A stretch of 23,100 bases of DNA, from the NCBI GenBank assembly GCA_002366725.1, contig DFBT01000006.1:13837-36936 (forward strand), written 5' to 3'. Below, in pieces: positions 13,058-20,650 of this stretch. The notes beneath the pieces were generated by a model, which saw nothing but the letters and a program-made list of their open reading frames with translations, was not told the origin of the DNA and did not search any database. How positions within the stretch are numbered: position 1 is the first letter of the stretch; each line of letters starts with the position of its first letter. The stretch is from Caldifarciminota bacterium UBA3073. GTDB lineage: Bacteria; Hydrothermota; UBA3073. Made by a program: the position numbers and the translations under genes.

Positions 13058-14257
13058 TTACCTCAAAAGCCACATACACAAAGCAGATATGGGTGCTATA
13101 AATAAATTATCCTCGACTCCAGGTAAGCTCTCTACGAAGGTAGCTACCAGGGCACCAATGATGATTTGTAGTAGTGAAATATCGTAAAAAATCATCACGA
13201 TAAAGCCCGCCAGCAGGCAGATGGAGAAACAACCCAATGAGCCCTCCAATGTTTTACCGGGAAATGTCTTAACCCGTGGAAAATTCAATCCAACGAGCTC
13301 GGCGACAAGGTCACCCAATGTGAGGAACAATAGAGATAATCCGCCGATGCCCTGTGGAAATACGAGTATGACAAACAGAGATGCAATTAAATAAAAGGTA
13401 TAACCAGAAAGCATTCGCGTCGGTTCACCCTTCTTAAGCAGTATTTTGAGTCCCCGCATTTTATGCAGGTCCGGGCGCAATCTGCGGGTAACTTCAAAGA
13501 CGATAAACAACACAAGCACTACTGCAGTGAATCCACCAGCTAATTTCCTGGTATACCCCAGATATAACAATGGAATAAATGTAGCGCCCAGCCTTACAAG
13601 TTTCCTTATAAGTTTGATTTTTACAACCTCTCTGCCGTGTGCCTCCACTTCAGATTTAATCCCTCCCACCCTAACTACCGCAATTACGGACGCAACTATT
13701 AAATATACGCATATAATTGCAGTGAGGATGGTGTAAGGATTAAAACCTGCGTGCCAGATGATTAAGGGCACAAATGCAGGAAAACCACCAATCGCTGTAA
13801 CATTTACCGACCTCGTGACCCAGTAGCAAGCGATCACAAAGAACAAGAAAAATGCAAAGGGTACAGCCGAATCCATTGTGAGGTGGTTCTTTATTATTAT
13901 GATGAGCAAGTAGATGAGTATTCCATAGGCAGTTGCGGCACCACGGCCACCCTTGAATTTCAAATAGAAGGGGAGGATATGTCCGATGATGGCGGCAAAT
14001 CCACTTGCCAATACAATAATTGTGGGTACATTTAAAAACTGGGCGATGAATATTGCCAGGACGCCCTTGAACATATCAAATAGCAAGGTTACAACACCGG
14101 GAACGGGCCCCAAAACCTTAAAGGCGTTCATCGCGCCCGCGTTTTTGCTACCGTATTCCCTTATGTCTATACCACGAAATACCTTACCCAGGATATAGGC
14201 CGTAGAAATTGCCCCGAGCAGGTAACCTATTATGATTGCAAGAATTGAATTAAACAT
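13058..14257 (-). CDS. plsY: PlsY acyltransferase fused to a dolichol/phytol-kinase-like domain
   Basis: 399 residues, twice the length of PlsY. Residues 1-205 are PlsY, the membrane enzyme that moves an acyl group from acyl-phosphate to glycerol-3-phosphate: G-S-K-N-A-G-A-M-N (36-44, usual form GSGNxGATN), G-H-I-L-P (92-96) and F-K-G-G-R-G-A-A-T (101-109). Residues about 215-399 are a second polytopic domain with L-G-D-L-V-A-E-L-V-G (314-323), G-K-T-L-E-G-S (334-340) and V-E-S-L-P-x5-D-N (375-384), the pattern of CTP-dependent dolichol/phytol kinase-like proteins and phosphatidate cytidylyltransferase relatives. The two could do consecutive lipid steps (inference). Start ATG at 14257 has only a weak ribosome site. 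Confidence 0.87.
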   Translation of the reverse strand: MFNSILAIIIGYLLGAISTAYILGKVFRGIDIREYGSKNAGAMNAFKVLGPVPGVVTLLFDMFKGVLAIFIAQFLNVPTIIVLASGFAAIIGHILPFYLKFKGGRGAATAYGILIYLLIIIIKNHLTMDSAVPFAFFLFFVIACYWVTRSVNVTAIGGFPAFVPLIIWHAGFNPYTILTAIICVYLIVASVIAVVRVGGIKSEVEAHGREVVKIKLIRKLVRLGATFIPLLYLGYTRKLAGGFTAVVLVLFIVFEVTRRLRPDLHKMRGLKILLKKGEPTRMLSGYTFYLIASLFVILVFPQGIGGLSLLFLTLGDLVAELVGLNFPRVKTFPGKTLEGSLGCFSICLLAGFIVMIFYDISLLQIIIGALVATFVESLPGVEDNLFIAPISALCMWLLR

Positions 14258-14323
14258 ATTAAGCTACTGCATATTTTACGAACACGGTCTATGAAATGCG
14301 TTCTTTGGTTATGCTACTCCGCT

Positions 14324-14725
14324 TTACTCTTCGATGTGGAATTCCTCGGTTCTGATGATGGTGTCCCGTGATACTACCTTTACACGCCATTTTCCAACCC
14401 ATTCCTTCATAATTCTCTTCGAACTCCATGTTCTCCAGTGAACTGGTCCCACCTTCAGGGGTACTTCAGCCATCTTTTCGTCGTTGTGATACCAGATGTG
14501 TAGAATCGAGGTTGTATCTTCTGCACCTTCAATAACTGTAAAACAGTAAACCCGTGCTACCGTATCTACAAACACAGTGTCAGCACCGAGGGGTTCTCTG
14601 TTCTGGACATCCGTGCAGAACTTCATATCCGTAACCCGCAGTGTGTCTTCTGCCCGTGCGTAGGTCATGCCTCCACATATTAAGACTGTAGAGATTATGC
14701 ATAGGAGCAAGCTTTTCCCGCCCAT
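14324..14725 (-). CDS. DUF2914-domain exported protein
   Basis: 133 residues. Signal peptide (MGGKSLLLCIISTVLICGGM, cleavage near A-R-A). The mature part matches DUF2914: V-Y-C-F-T-V-I-E-G, H-I-W-Y-H-N-D, W-R-T-W-S-S-K-R-I, G-K-W-R-V-K-V-V. The family is a small periplasmic beta domain of unknown role. AAAGGAGGG sits three to four bases before the ATG. It lies between TolR and the PlsY fusion on the same strand, though a 240-base repeat-filled gap to TolR makes a shared transcript uncertain. Confidence 0.85.
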   Translation of the reverse strand: MGGKSLLLCIISTVLICGGMTYARAEDTLRVTDMKFCTDVQNREPLGADTVFVDTVARVYCFTVIEGAEDTTSILHIWYHNDEKMAEVPLKVGPVHWRTWSSKRIMKEWVGKWRVKVVSRDTIIRTEEFHIEE

Positions 14726-14763
14726 TTTCCCTCCTTTGTTATTTATGGTTATGTCAAGAGCTT

Positions 14764-14848
14764 AACCACAAAGACACAAAGATGACGAAGAACCACAAAG
14801 AAATAAGAATTTATTCAGAGGCATACTTGGTGTCTTTGTGCCTTGGTG
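14764..14848. repeat. Hairpin-forming repeat family B, copy 1
   Basis: Starts with ACCACAAAGACACAAAG, runs through GAAGAACCACAAAGAA, and closes with CTTGGTGTCTTTGTG, the reverse complement of its start with slight differences. A second copy is at 17411-17485. A further half (ACCACGGAGACACAAAG) follows at 14866-14882. Confidence 0.7.
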
Positions 14849-14965
14849 GTGACTTCTTTACATAACCACGGAGACACAAAGTCACAGAAATATGTGAACC
14901 GTAGACCGTATTCTTTAATCTAAAATCTGCAATCTAAAATCTGTTTACTGCCTACTACTTACTGA

Positions 14966-15355
14966 TTATTGTCCCCTCCTCGGCTCCGAGATGAGACCAA
15001 CATCCTCTATGCCCGCAGATTTTACAAGGCCTATTATCTCCATCACAAATCCGTATGGCACATTCTTATCCGCCTTAATATATACCTTCTTCTTTGAGGA
15101 TGCGAGGATGGGAACGAGCTCTTTGTGTGGTTTTTTGATTTCTTTGCCGTTTATAAAGACCTTTTTTCCTTTCGTTATGCCTATGGTTATCCCCTCATCT
15201 CCTTCATAGGTGGCAACCGCCGTTCTGGGTAATTGTATGTCAATGCCCGATTGGAGTAGTGGTGCTGAGAGTATGAATATTACAAGTAGGGTGAGGCTCA
15301 CATCGACAAGCGATGTAATATTTATCTGCGATATGCTGCGGCGTTTACTTATCAT
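14966..15355 (-). CDS. tolR: TolR/ExbD-family proton-channel subunit
   Basis: 129 residues from the ATG at 15355. One membrane segment near the N-terminus contains I-T-S-L-V-D18-V-S-L-T-L-L-V-I-F, with the essential proton-carrying Asp. The periplasmic part has the ExbD/TolR fold (I-K-A-D-K-N-V-P-Y-G, V-M-E-I-I-G-L-V-K). The ATG overlaps the end of tolQ by 11 bases and has no ribosome site of its own, so it is translated by coupling; a GTG further upstream would add ten residues with no family match. TolR is preferred over ExbD because pal and a CpoB-like gene are upstream, but with a TonB receptor nearby an ExbD role is possible. Confidence 0.88.
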   Translation of the reverse strand: MISKRRSISQINITSLVDVSLTLLVIFILSAPLLQSGIDIQLPRTAVATYEGDEGITIGITKGKKVFINGKEIKKPHKELVPILASSKKKVYIKADKNVPYGFVMEIIGLVKSAGIEDVGLISEPRRGQ

Positions 15356-16028
15356 TGGTAATGGGCAATTTGGCGGGATGGTCACTTCTCATTCTCTCTT
15401 CTGTCTCAGATATAAAGTTGTCTATCTCATCCGTAAATTTCCTCACCCTGTTGGAGAGGTAGTTATAAAATACAACGGCGGGTATTGCAACACATAGACC
15501 TATTACAGTTGTTATCAGTGATTCCGCTATCCCCGGTGCTATTACCATTATGTGTGCGGAACCGTATGTCTTGATGTCGATAAATGCCCTCATTATACCC
15601 CATACGGTTCCAAGGAGTCCGAGAAATGGACTTACTGTAACGATTGTGGCAAGAAACGGAAGCTGTGATTCAAGTCTTGCAATTTCTTCTACTTCACCCC
15701 TCTGCATTGCCGATTTCGTATTTGCAATGAGGGTCTCCTTCTTGGAGGACTGTTGCGCAACCTCCCATCCTTTCTGTAATACCCTTGTGATAGAGCCGTC
15801 GAATTCCTTTGAGATATTATATATACGCTCAAAGGTCATATTCTCGGCCAGGATATCGAGGAAATCCCCGTTATCTTTGGCGTTTCTATTGAATAGTCTG
15901 TATCTATATATGAATACTGCCCATGACCAGATAGAGAGAGCAAAAAGGACTATGACAACAGTCCTACCCACCCAGCCCGATGTGATAAAGGCAGAACCAA
16001 GTGTTGTTTTAAGTAGTATGTGTAACAT
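15345..16028 (-). CDS. tolQ: TolQ/ExbB-family proton-channel subunit
   Basis: 227 residues with three membrane segments (about 18-40, 115-140 and 155-182). Family motifs: L-E-S-Q-L-P-F-L-A-T-I, S-P-F-L-G-L-L-G-T-V-W-G-I-M, A-P-G-I-A-E-S-L-I-T-T-V-I-G-L, A-I-P-A-V. With TolR it forms the inner-membrane motor that uses the proton gradient to drive outer-membrane constriction (Tol-Pal) or TonB transport. Only a weak AGG precedes the ATG. It overlaps tolR by 11 bases. Gene context favours TolQ; no TolA, TolB or TonB gene follows. Confidence 0.9.
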   Translation of the reverse strand: MLHILLKTTLGSAFITSGWVGRTVVIVLFALSIWSWAVFIYRYRLFNRNAKDNGDFLDILAENMTFERIYNISKEFDGSITRVLQKGWEVAQQSSKKETLIANTKSAMQRGEVEEIARLESQLPFLATIVTVSPFLGLLGTVWGIMRAFIDIKTYGSAHIMVIAPGIAESLITTVIGLCVAIPAVVFYNYLSNRVRKFTDEIDNFISETEERMRSDHPAKLPITNDK

Positions 16029-16145
16029 ATACCTACTGCCTGCCGTTAAACTTCCTTGAGTGACTAATGCTCAATATCCAAAGACAAAAGACCGAAGACC
16101 ACAGACTAAAGACTGATCAGACATTCGACATTAGAAATTAGATAT

Positions 16146-16793
16146 TTACTGCTTGCCCTCCTTTAAGAGCGCTGCTTCGGGTGAATCCGGGTAATCTCTC
16201 GATAGTCTCTCAAAGTATTGATTTGCGGATACTGTATCTCCCATAGTCTCGTATATTCCCCCGATCTTGTAAAGGGCAGTGGGAGTCTTCTTACTCTGGG
16301 GATAGTCGCGTGTAACTATATCGAAAGAGTTAATGGCTTTTATGTAATCACCCTTTTCAAAGTAGCACTCCCCCAGAAGGTATCTTACCTCATCGAGCTT
16401 TGGAACTGAGTGTATATATGTGAGAAAGCCCGATACGGCAAGATCATAATTACCCTGTAGATAATCAGAGTAGGCGATCGAGTATACATCGGAAGGAACG
16501 GATGTATCCCCCTTCTGTGTGATAGATATGCCCGATAGTTCGTTGACAGCGTTTCTGGTGGATTCTACATCATCCTCAATTCGGGATAGGGCTTCACCCT
16601 GTTGTGCCCTGAACCTTATAATAAGCTCTATCTCCTCTCTCGAAAGACTGTCAAGCTGGCTGATTCCACCCTCCATTCTCCTGTTGCTCTCCTCAATGTA
16701 GTTTAATTGTTCCCGGATGCGTCTTGCCTCGTTTCTCACGGCGCAACCGAAAAGCAGGGGGATTACAAGCAAAACTATGAGCTTAAATCGCAT
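16146..16793 (-). CDS. cpoB: CpoB/YbgF-like lipoprotein with TPRs
   Basis: 215 residues. Lipoprotein signal with the lipobox L-F-G-C17. Residues about 20-85 form a coiled coil (I-R-E-Q-L-N-Y-I-E-E-S-N-R-R-M), and 100-210 hold TPR units (A-Y-S-D-Y-L-Q-G-N-Y-D-L-A, Y-L-L-G-E-C-Y-F-E-K-G-D-Y, A-L-Y-K-I-G-G-I-Y). Coiled coil followed by TPRs is the CpoB/YbgF layout, the partner of Tol-Pal in septal wall synthesis; here a lipid anchor replaces the usual soluble form. No ribosome site is seen before the ATG. Located between pal and tolQ. Confidence 0.83.
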   Translation of the reverse strand: MRFKLIVLLVIPLLFGCAVRNEARRIREQLNYIEESNRRMEGGISQLDSLSREEIELIIRFRAQQGEALSRIEDDVESTRNAVNELSGISITQKGDTSVPSDVYSIAYSDYLQGNYDLAVSGFLTYIHSVPKLDEVRYLLGECYFEKGDYIKAINSFDIVTRDYPQSKKTPTALYKIGGIYETMGDTVSANQYFERLSRDYPDSPEAALLKEGKQ

Positions 16794-16865
16794 AAGGTGT
16801 TAAACACTGAGAAGAAATGGAGAATCGGACACCGATAACTGATGTATAACTTTTGTGTTGTTAAA

Positions 16866-17360
16866 TTACTTAAGTACCGCAAATTCTGCCCTTCTATTTT
16901 TTGCCCAAGCCGATTCGTTGTGCCCGGGGACGAGCGGGTTCTCCTCTCCAAAGCTTATAACAGAGATTCTTTCCTTCTCAATACCAAGTCTTATGAGATA
17001 ATCTCTCGCCGCAGCAGCCCTCTTCTCCCCGAGTGCAAGGTTATACTCGTTTGTTCCCCTTTCATCACAGTGTCCCTCTATCCTTGCCCTAACCTCGGGA
17101 TATGCCTTCAGCCCCTCCGCGTTTTTCTCAAGAATCTTTGTGTCGCCAAGTCTTATATCATATTTGTCAAAGTCAAAGTGAATCCTGGAGAGTTCGAGGG
17201 GTATCTTGACAACTTCCTCTACAGGTGGTATTGTATCCTCCTTTGCCACAACTTCTTCTTCTGGTACTACGACTATCTCTTCTTGCATTTTTGCTTCTTT
17301 CTTTGCACAGCTTACAAGCACAATAAGAGATATTCCCATAAGTGCAAGTTTCTTTATCAT
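16866..17360 (-). CDS. pal: Pal, peptidoglycan-associated lipoprotein
   Basis: 164 residues from the ATG at 17360, which GGGAGGG precedes by four bases. Lipobox L-V-S-C18. A low-complexity V/E/P linker (about 25-55) leads to an OmpA-C domain: I-H-F-D-F-D-K-Y-D-I, I-E-G-H-C-D-E-R-G-T-N-E-Y-N, L-G-E-K-R-A-A-A-A, I-S-F-G-E-E-N-P and N-R-R-A-E-F. This domain binds diaminopimelate-containing peptidoglycan and tethers the outer membrane. First gene of the Tol block, under its own consensus promoter. Confidence 0.93.
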   Translation of the reverse strand: MIKKLALMGISLIVLVSCAKKEAKMQEEIVVVPEEEVVAKEDTIPPVEEVVKIPLELSRIHFDFDKYDIRLGDTKILEKNAEGLKAYPEVRARIEGHCDERGTNEYNLALGEKRAAAARDYLIRLGIEKERISVISFGEENPLVPGHNESAWAKNRRAEFAVLK

Positions 17361-17410
17361 GTAACCCTCCCGTTGAAGATGGACAATATCAAAAAATAAA
17401 CCAAATAAAA

Positions 17411-17485
17411 CCACGAAGACACAAAACACACGAAGAACCACAAAGAACGAAGAAATAAAATAATTTTCCTTGGTGTCTTTGTGGC
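17411..17485. repeat. Hairpin-forming repeat family B, copy 2
   Basis: ACCACGAAGACACAAAACAC, then GAAGAACCACAAAGAACGAA, closing with CCTTGGTGTCTTTGTGGC. It lies inside the leader between the pal promoter and the pal start. Confidence 0.7.
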
Positions 17486-17525
17486 GAGTAGCTAAAAATT
17501 CTCGTTGAGATTAAGGATTTCAATA

Positions 17526-17554
17526 ATTATATCACAGATTCTTTAGAAAGTCAA
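17526..17554 (-). promoter_or_regulatory. Promoter of pal
   Basis: Minus strand TTGACT (17554-17549), 17 bases, TATAAT (17531-17526). The -35 box overlaps the stop codon (TGA, 17551-17553) of the zinc-ribbon gene. The predicted leader to pal is about 160 bases and contains repeat family B copy 2. Confidence 0.87.
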
Positions 17555-17898
17555 GTTTTTTCTAACTCAACGATGATCTCCTCCACCTTTCTCTTCTCCT
17601 TTAATGTCTCTCTCAGCTTCTTGATGTGTTCGAATGCTTCACTGACAGGTACGGAGAATTCTTCTATTATCTTTGCCGCGGACCTTGAACCAAGAAATCT
17701 CTCTTTTCGCAGGTTTTTAAGAAGGGATTCGTAGGGCTTATCGGATGTGTATTTAGTCAGTGTGTATCTCGCTATGAAAGAACCGCATTTTGCGCATTCG
17801 ACATATATTCTCATGGGTTCACCCCGTTTTATATATACATTGTTTTTTACATCAACGGAACCACATCTCGAACAGGTTTCAAATTTGACAGTTCCCAT
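17551..17898 (-). CDS. Small zinc-ribbon protein of unknown function
   Basis: 115 residues from the ATG at 17898, chosen because GGGGGG lies four bases upstream; the longer frame adds ten residues without a ribosome site. A treble-clef or ribbon site is formed by C-S-R-C-G-S (residues about 8-13) and C-A-K-C-G-S (about 35-40), four Cys for one zinc. The C-terminal half is basic and helical, ending in a charged coil (L-R-E-T-L-K-E-K-R-K-V-E-E-I). Nucleic-acid or protein binding is plausible; no family name is claimed. Its stop codon lies in the pal promoter. Confidence 0.75.
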   Translation of the reverse strand: MGTVKFETCSRCGSVDVKNNVYIKRGEPMRIYVECAKCGSFIARYTLTKYTSDKPYESLLKNLRKERFLGSRSAAKIIEEFSVPVSEAFEHIKKLRETLKEKRKVEEIIVELEKT

Positions 17899-17993
17899 TT
17901 GTCCCCCCTGTAAATTTTCAATTTTCAATCGTCAATTGTTAATTTGTCACCCTCGGTTAATTTTCAATTGTCAATAGTCAATTGTCAATTAAA

Positions 17994-19331
17994 TCACATA
18001 TAACCGAACAGCCTCATCAGCAAGACAGATGTACCCGTGACAATAAGGATGGATACCAGTGTTACTGTGAAACCGGTCTTTGCCATATCCTTAACGGAGA
18101 CGAGCCCCGAGCCATAGGCAATCGCATTCGGGGGAGTGCTGATGGGTAAAATCATTGCGATGGAGGCTGAAAAGGCGGTTACGAGCGCCATTGCAGAGGG
18201 TGCAACTCCCATGGTTATCGCAATTGGCAAAACAAGGGCGGCGGTAGAGGTATTTGAGATAAATGTGGTCATAGCAACGGTAACGGATGAGAATATCAAT
18301 ATCACAATTAAAGGAGATGCGAGTCCGCCCACATTCAATCTCTCCACCATCCAGCTCGCAAGCCCGCTCTGTTGCATGGCAACCCCGAGGGATAATCCAC
18401 CTCCCATAAGTATGAGGATGTCCCAACCGAGCGACCTGAAATCATCCCTGTTAATAAATCCACCCCCTATAAACGCTATAACTGGTATGAGTGCCACCAC
18501 GCCGGTGGGAATACCGTGAATCTGACCGGTGAGCCACAGGATAACGGTTATTATAAAAATAGCAACTACCCACTTGTCTTTTATCCCCACCGGGGGTAGC
18601 TTTTCCATACTGTATGCAATATTTTTAATTTTGCTTTTATAAATTGACGAGAGGAGCCACCAGGTTATGAGAAGAATTACAATCACGATGGGAAGAGCGA
18701 GCATCATCCACTTTATGAAAGATATAGTTATTCCGAGGTTTGCCAGACTGCTTATGGCAATGGCATTGGGTGGTGTACCAATTGGTGTTGCCATTCCCCC
18801 AATATTACAGGCAAAGGGAATACCGAGGACAAGGCCGATTTTAAATGGCTCCTTTTCTGGCAGGGTATTTATTATAGTTATTGCAACGGTCATCATAAGT
18901 GCAGCCGTTGCCGTATTTGACATCCACATGGAGAGAAACGCGGAGACAAGCATCATTCCGAAGAGGATTTTCTTCGGACTGTTACCCGTTTTCGAGAGAA
19001 TTGCCCTCGTTATTCTCTCATCTATTCCATATTTATTCAACGCGCGGGAGAGCACAAATCCTCCCAGAAAGAGTACTATGATGGGGTCAAAGAATGGATG
19101 TAGGTATACCTTATAACTGACATCCAGAACATTTTTGAGCAAGACGACCTCGAGGAAGGCTATAACGAAAGAGGTTACATAAAGCGGTATCGCCTCGGAG
19201 ATCCACAGCACGGCGGCAATTACAAGTATTGAGAATGTTCTTCTTGCGGGTTCGGTGAGTCCCTCAAATGGGGCAAAATATACCAGAACCGCGAGTAATA
19301 GAGCTATACCGATGAAGAGCCACTTTTTCAT
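17994..19331 (-). CDS. SLC13/DASS-family sodium:anion (dicarboxylate or sulfate) symporter
   Basis: 445 residues with 10-12 membrane segments in two inverted halves. Each half has the sodium/substrate signature: S138-N-T-A-T-A and S359-N-T-S-T-A, followed by P-I-G-T-P-P-N-A (183-190) and I-S-T-P-P-N-A near residue 400. This is the VcINDY/DASS pattern; substrates are usually succinate, malate, citrate or sulfate, and sequence alone does not decide. AAGGAA is placed before the ATG. It is 140 bases downstream of the phosphotransacylase gene, separated by the 62-bp tandem repeat with hairpins. Confidence 0.9.
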   Translation of the reverse strand: MKKWLFIGIALLLAVLVYFAPFEGLTEPARRTFSILVIAAVLWISEAIPLYVTSFVIAFLEVVLLKNVLDVSYKVYLHPFFDPIIVLFLGGFVLSRALNKYGIDERITRAILSKTGNSPKKILFGMMLVSAFLSMWMSNTATAALMMTVAITIINTLPEKEPFKIGLVLGIPFACNIGGMATPIGTPPNAIAISSLANLGITISFIKWMMLALPIVIVILLITWWLLSSIYKSKIKNIAYSMEKLPPVGIKDKWVVAIFIITVILWLTGQIHGIPTGVVALIPVIAFIGGGFINRDDFRSLGWDILILMGGGLSLGVAMQQSGLASWMVERLNVGGLASPLIVILIFSSVTVAMTTFISNTSTAALVLPIAITMGVAPSAMALVTAFSASIAMILPISTPPNAIAYGSGLVSVKDMAKTGFTVTLVSILIVTGTSVLLMRLFGYM

Positions 19332-19356
19332 ATCTTATTCCTTCGATACAGGGGGA

Positions 19357-19475
19357 TAACACCCTGAAGGGTGTCACTCCAGCCATTACCTGACACATTT
19401 AACCTTTCACCTATCGCCTAACACCCTGAAGGGTGTCACTCCAGCCATTACCTGACACATTTAACCTTTCACCTA
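19357..19475 (-). repeat. Tandem 62-bp repeat, each unit with a hairpin
   Basis: Two units (19357-19418 and 19419-19475) are near-identical over 57 bases: TAACACCCTGAAGGGTGTCA, then CTCCAGCCATTACC, TGACACATTTAACC and TTTCACCTA. Each contains the hairpin ACACCC-TGAA-GGGTGT (19359-19374, 19421-19436). The second unit supplies the stop codon of the phosphotransacylase gene (19473-19475). The hairpins may end that transcript, though no T tract follows. Confidence 0.9.
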
Positions 19476-20354
19476 ACTGCACGCTGCTATCACCCCCAGT
19501 GCCATCGAGTTTAGTTTTGTTTCCTTGCTGTCTGAGCGGGAGAGCATTACACAGGGCTTGAGTGCACCCGCTATGAACCCCGCTATCCTGACACCACCCA
19601 GATACAGCAATGCCTTAACGGAGATGTTTCCACAGGATATGTCGGGCACTATGATGATATCGGCGTCTCCCGCGACCTTGCTCTTTACCCCCTTTATCTT
19701 TACGGACTCCGGCGATACTGCAAGGTCCATTCCAAGGGGTCCGTCAATTTCACAATCTCCAAGTTGTTTTCTCTCTCCAGCCTTTGCGAGTATCGCGGCA
19801 TCGATCGTCTCTGGTAGATTTTCATTCACGGTTTCCACAGCCGCCACGATAGCCACCTTTGGTCTTTCTATCCCGAGTTTCCCGGCAAGCTGCACCGCAT
19901 TCACTATAATGTCCGTTTTGGTTTTTATATCCGGTTTGATATTCATCCCTCCGTCCGTAAAGAGCAATAATTTGTGATAGAATTTGGATTCTGCAACGGC
20001 GATATGGGAGAGAGTCCTTCCCGTCCGCAGTCCCCTTTCTTTATCGAGAACACCTTTTAGGAATTTAGATGTCGATGTATGTCCCTTCATCACAATGTCC
20101 GCTTCTCCGATTCTCGTCATCTCCACTGCCTTTAATATCGCCTTATCTCCCACCGCATCAATGATTTCAAAATCACCACCACCTTTTGCTACGATCTTAC
20201 TCCTGTCGCCGACGAGAATTGGAATTACCAATCCCTCCTTCCTGGCATCCCCGCACGCCTCAAGGGAAACCTCGTCGTCTCCACAGGCAACAGCTACCCT
20301 TTTTGGCCCGAGCTTTTTTGCTTCTTTAATTATCTCCTTGAATGAACGCAGCAT
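19473..20354 (-). CDS. ptb: Phosphate acetyl/butyryltransferase
   Basis: 293 residues, right for Ptb-type enzymes (about 300). It swaps the CoA of acetyl- or butyryl-CoA for phosphate. Motifs: A-D-I-V-M-K-G-H-T-S-T, L-S-H-I-A-V, L-L-L-F-T-D-G-G-M-N-I-K-P, V-A-I-V-A-A-V-E-T-V-N, D-G-P-L-G-M-D-L-A, P-D-I-S-C-G-N-I. Short Ptb enzymes work with a butyrate or acetate kinase; none is adjacent. The chain length preferred cannot be read. GGGGG lies four bases before the ATG. The TAG stop falls within the downstream tandem repeat. Confidence 0.9.
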   Translation of the reverse strand: MLRSFKEIIKEAKKLGPKRVAVACGDDEVSLEACGDARKEGLVIPILVGDRSKIVAKGGGDFEIIDAVGDKAILKAVEMTRIGEADIVMKGHTSTSKFLKGVLDKERGLRTGRTLSHIAVAESKFYHKLLLFTDGGMNIKPDIKTKTDIIVNAVQLAGKLGIERPKVAIVAAVETVNENLPETIDAAILAKAGERKQLGDCEIDGPLGMDLAVSPESVKIKGVKSKVAGDADIIIVPDISCGNISVKALLYLGGVRIAGFIAGALKPCVMLSRSDSKETKLNSMALGVIAACS

Positions 20355-20378
20355 AATACCCCCAAAACCAAATTAAAA

Positions 20379-20552
20379 ATTAAAAATCAAATATCAAAAA
20401 TATAACCACAGATTGCACAGATTTTCACAGATTAGAATATTTTTCTTATCAGTGAAATCCGTGACTCTTTTTGAATTTTTACCCCGTAGAAAATCTTTGA
20501 TTTTTATGCGGGGTTGATTTGTCATTTTTATTTTTGATATTTGATTTTTAAT
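20379..20552. mobile_element. MITE-like element with 24-bp perfect terminal inverted repeats
   Basis: The left end (20379-20402, starting ATTAAAAATCAAATATC) and right end (20529-20552) are exact reverse complements over 24 bases. The 126 bases between can fold further (CAGATTTTCACAGATTAG with CTTATCAGTGAAATCCGTG; ACCCCG with CGGGGT). There is no coding capacity. It lies in the leader of ptb between its promoter and start. It could be a non-autonomous element or an mRNA hairpin; no target-site duplication is clear. Confidence 0.55.
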
Positions 20553-20571
20553 ATGATTATAGGGGTGGCTA

Positions 20572-20600
20572 ATAATACCACAAATTTTGTATTTTGTCAA
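20572..20600 (-). promoter_or_regulatory. Promoter of ptb
   Basis: Minus strand TTGACA (20600-20595), 17 bases, TATTAT (20577-20572). The leader to ptb is about 210 bases and includes the 174-bp inverted-repeat element. Confidence 0.75.
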
Positions 20601-20612
20601 GAGAAAAAAGCC

Positions 20613-20641
20613 TTGACTTTCTCCGTATTTTGTGTTATAAT
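20613..20641 (+). promoter_or_regulatory. Promoter of cysS
   Basis: TTGACT (20613-20618), 17 bases, TATAAT (20636-20641). It is divergent from the ptb promoter, with only 12 bases between the two -35 boxes. The start codon of cysS is nine bases after the -10 box. Confidence 0.87.
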
Positions 20642-20650
20642 GCTGTACTT

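Noticed and set aside
17930..17995. Run of TCAATTGTCAAT-type repeats with TTGAC-like boxes
   Set aside because: Simple-sequence phrase repeats create chance -35 matches; no -10 box at 17 bases, so no promoter is called.
20594..20650. 19-residue N-terminal extension of cysS
   Set aside because: It overlaps both -35 and -10 boxes of the cysS promoter and does not align with CysS N-termini.
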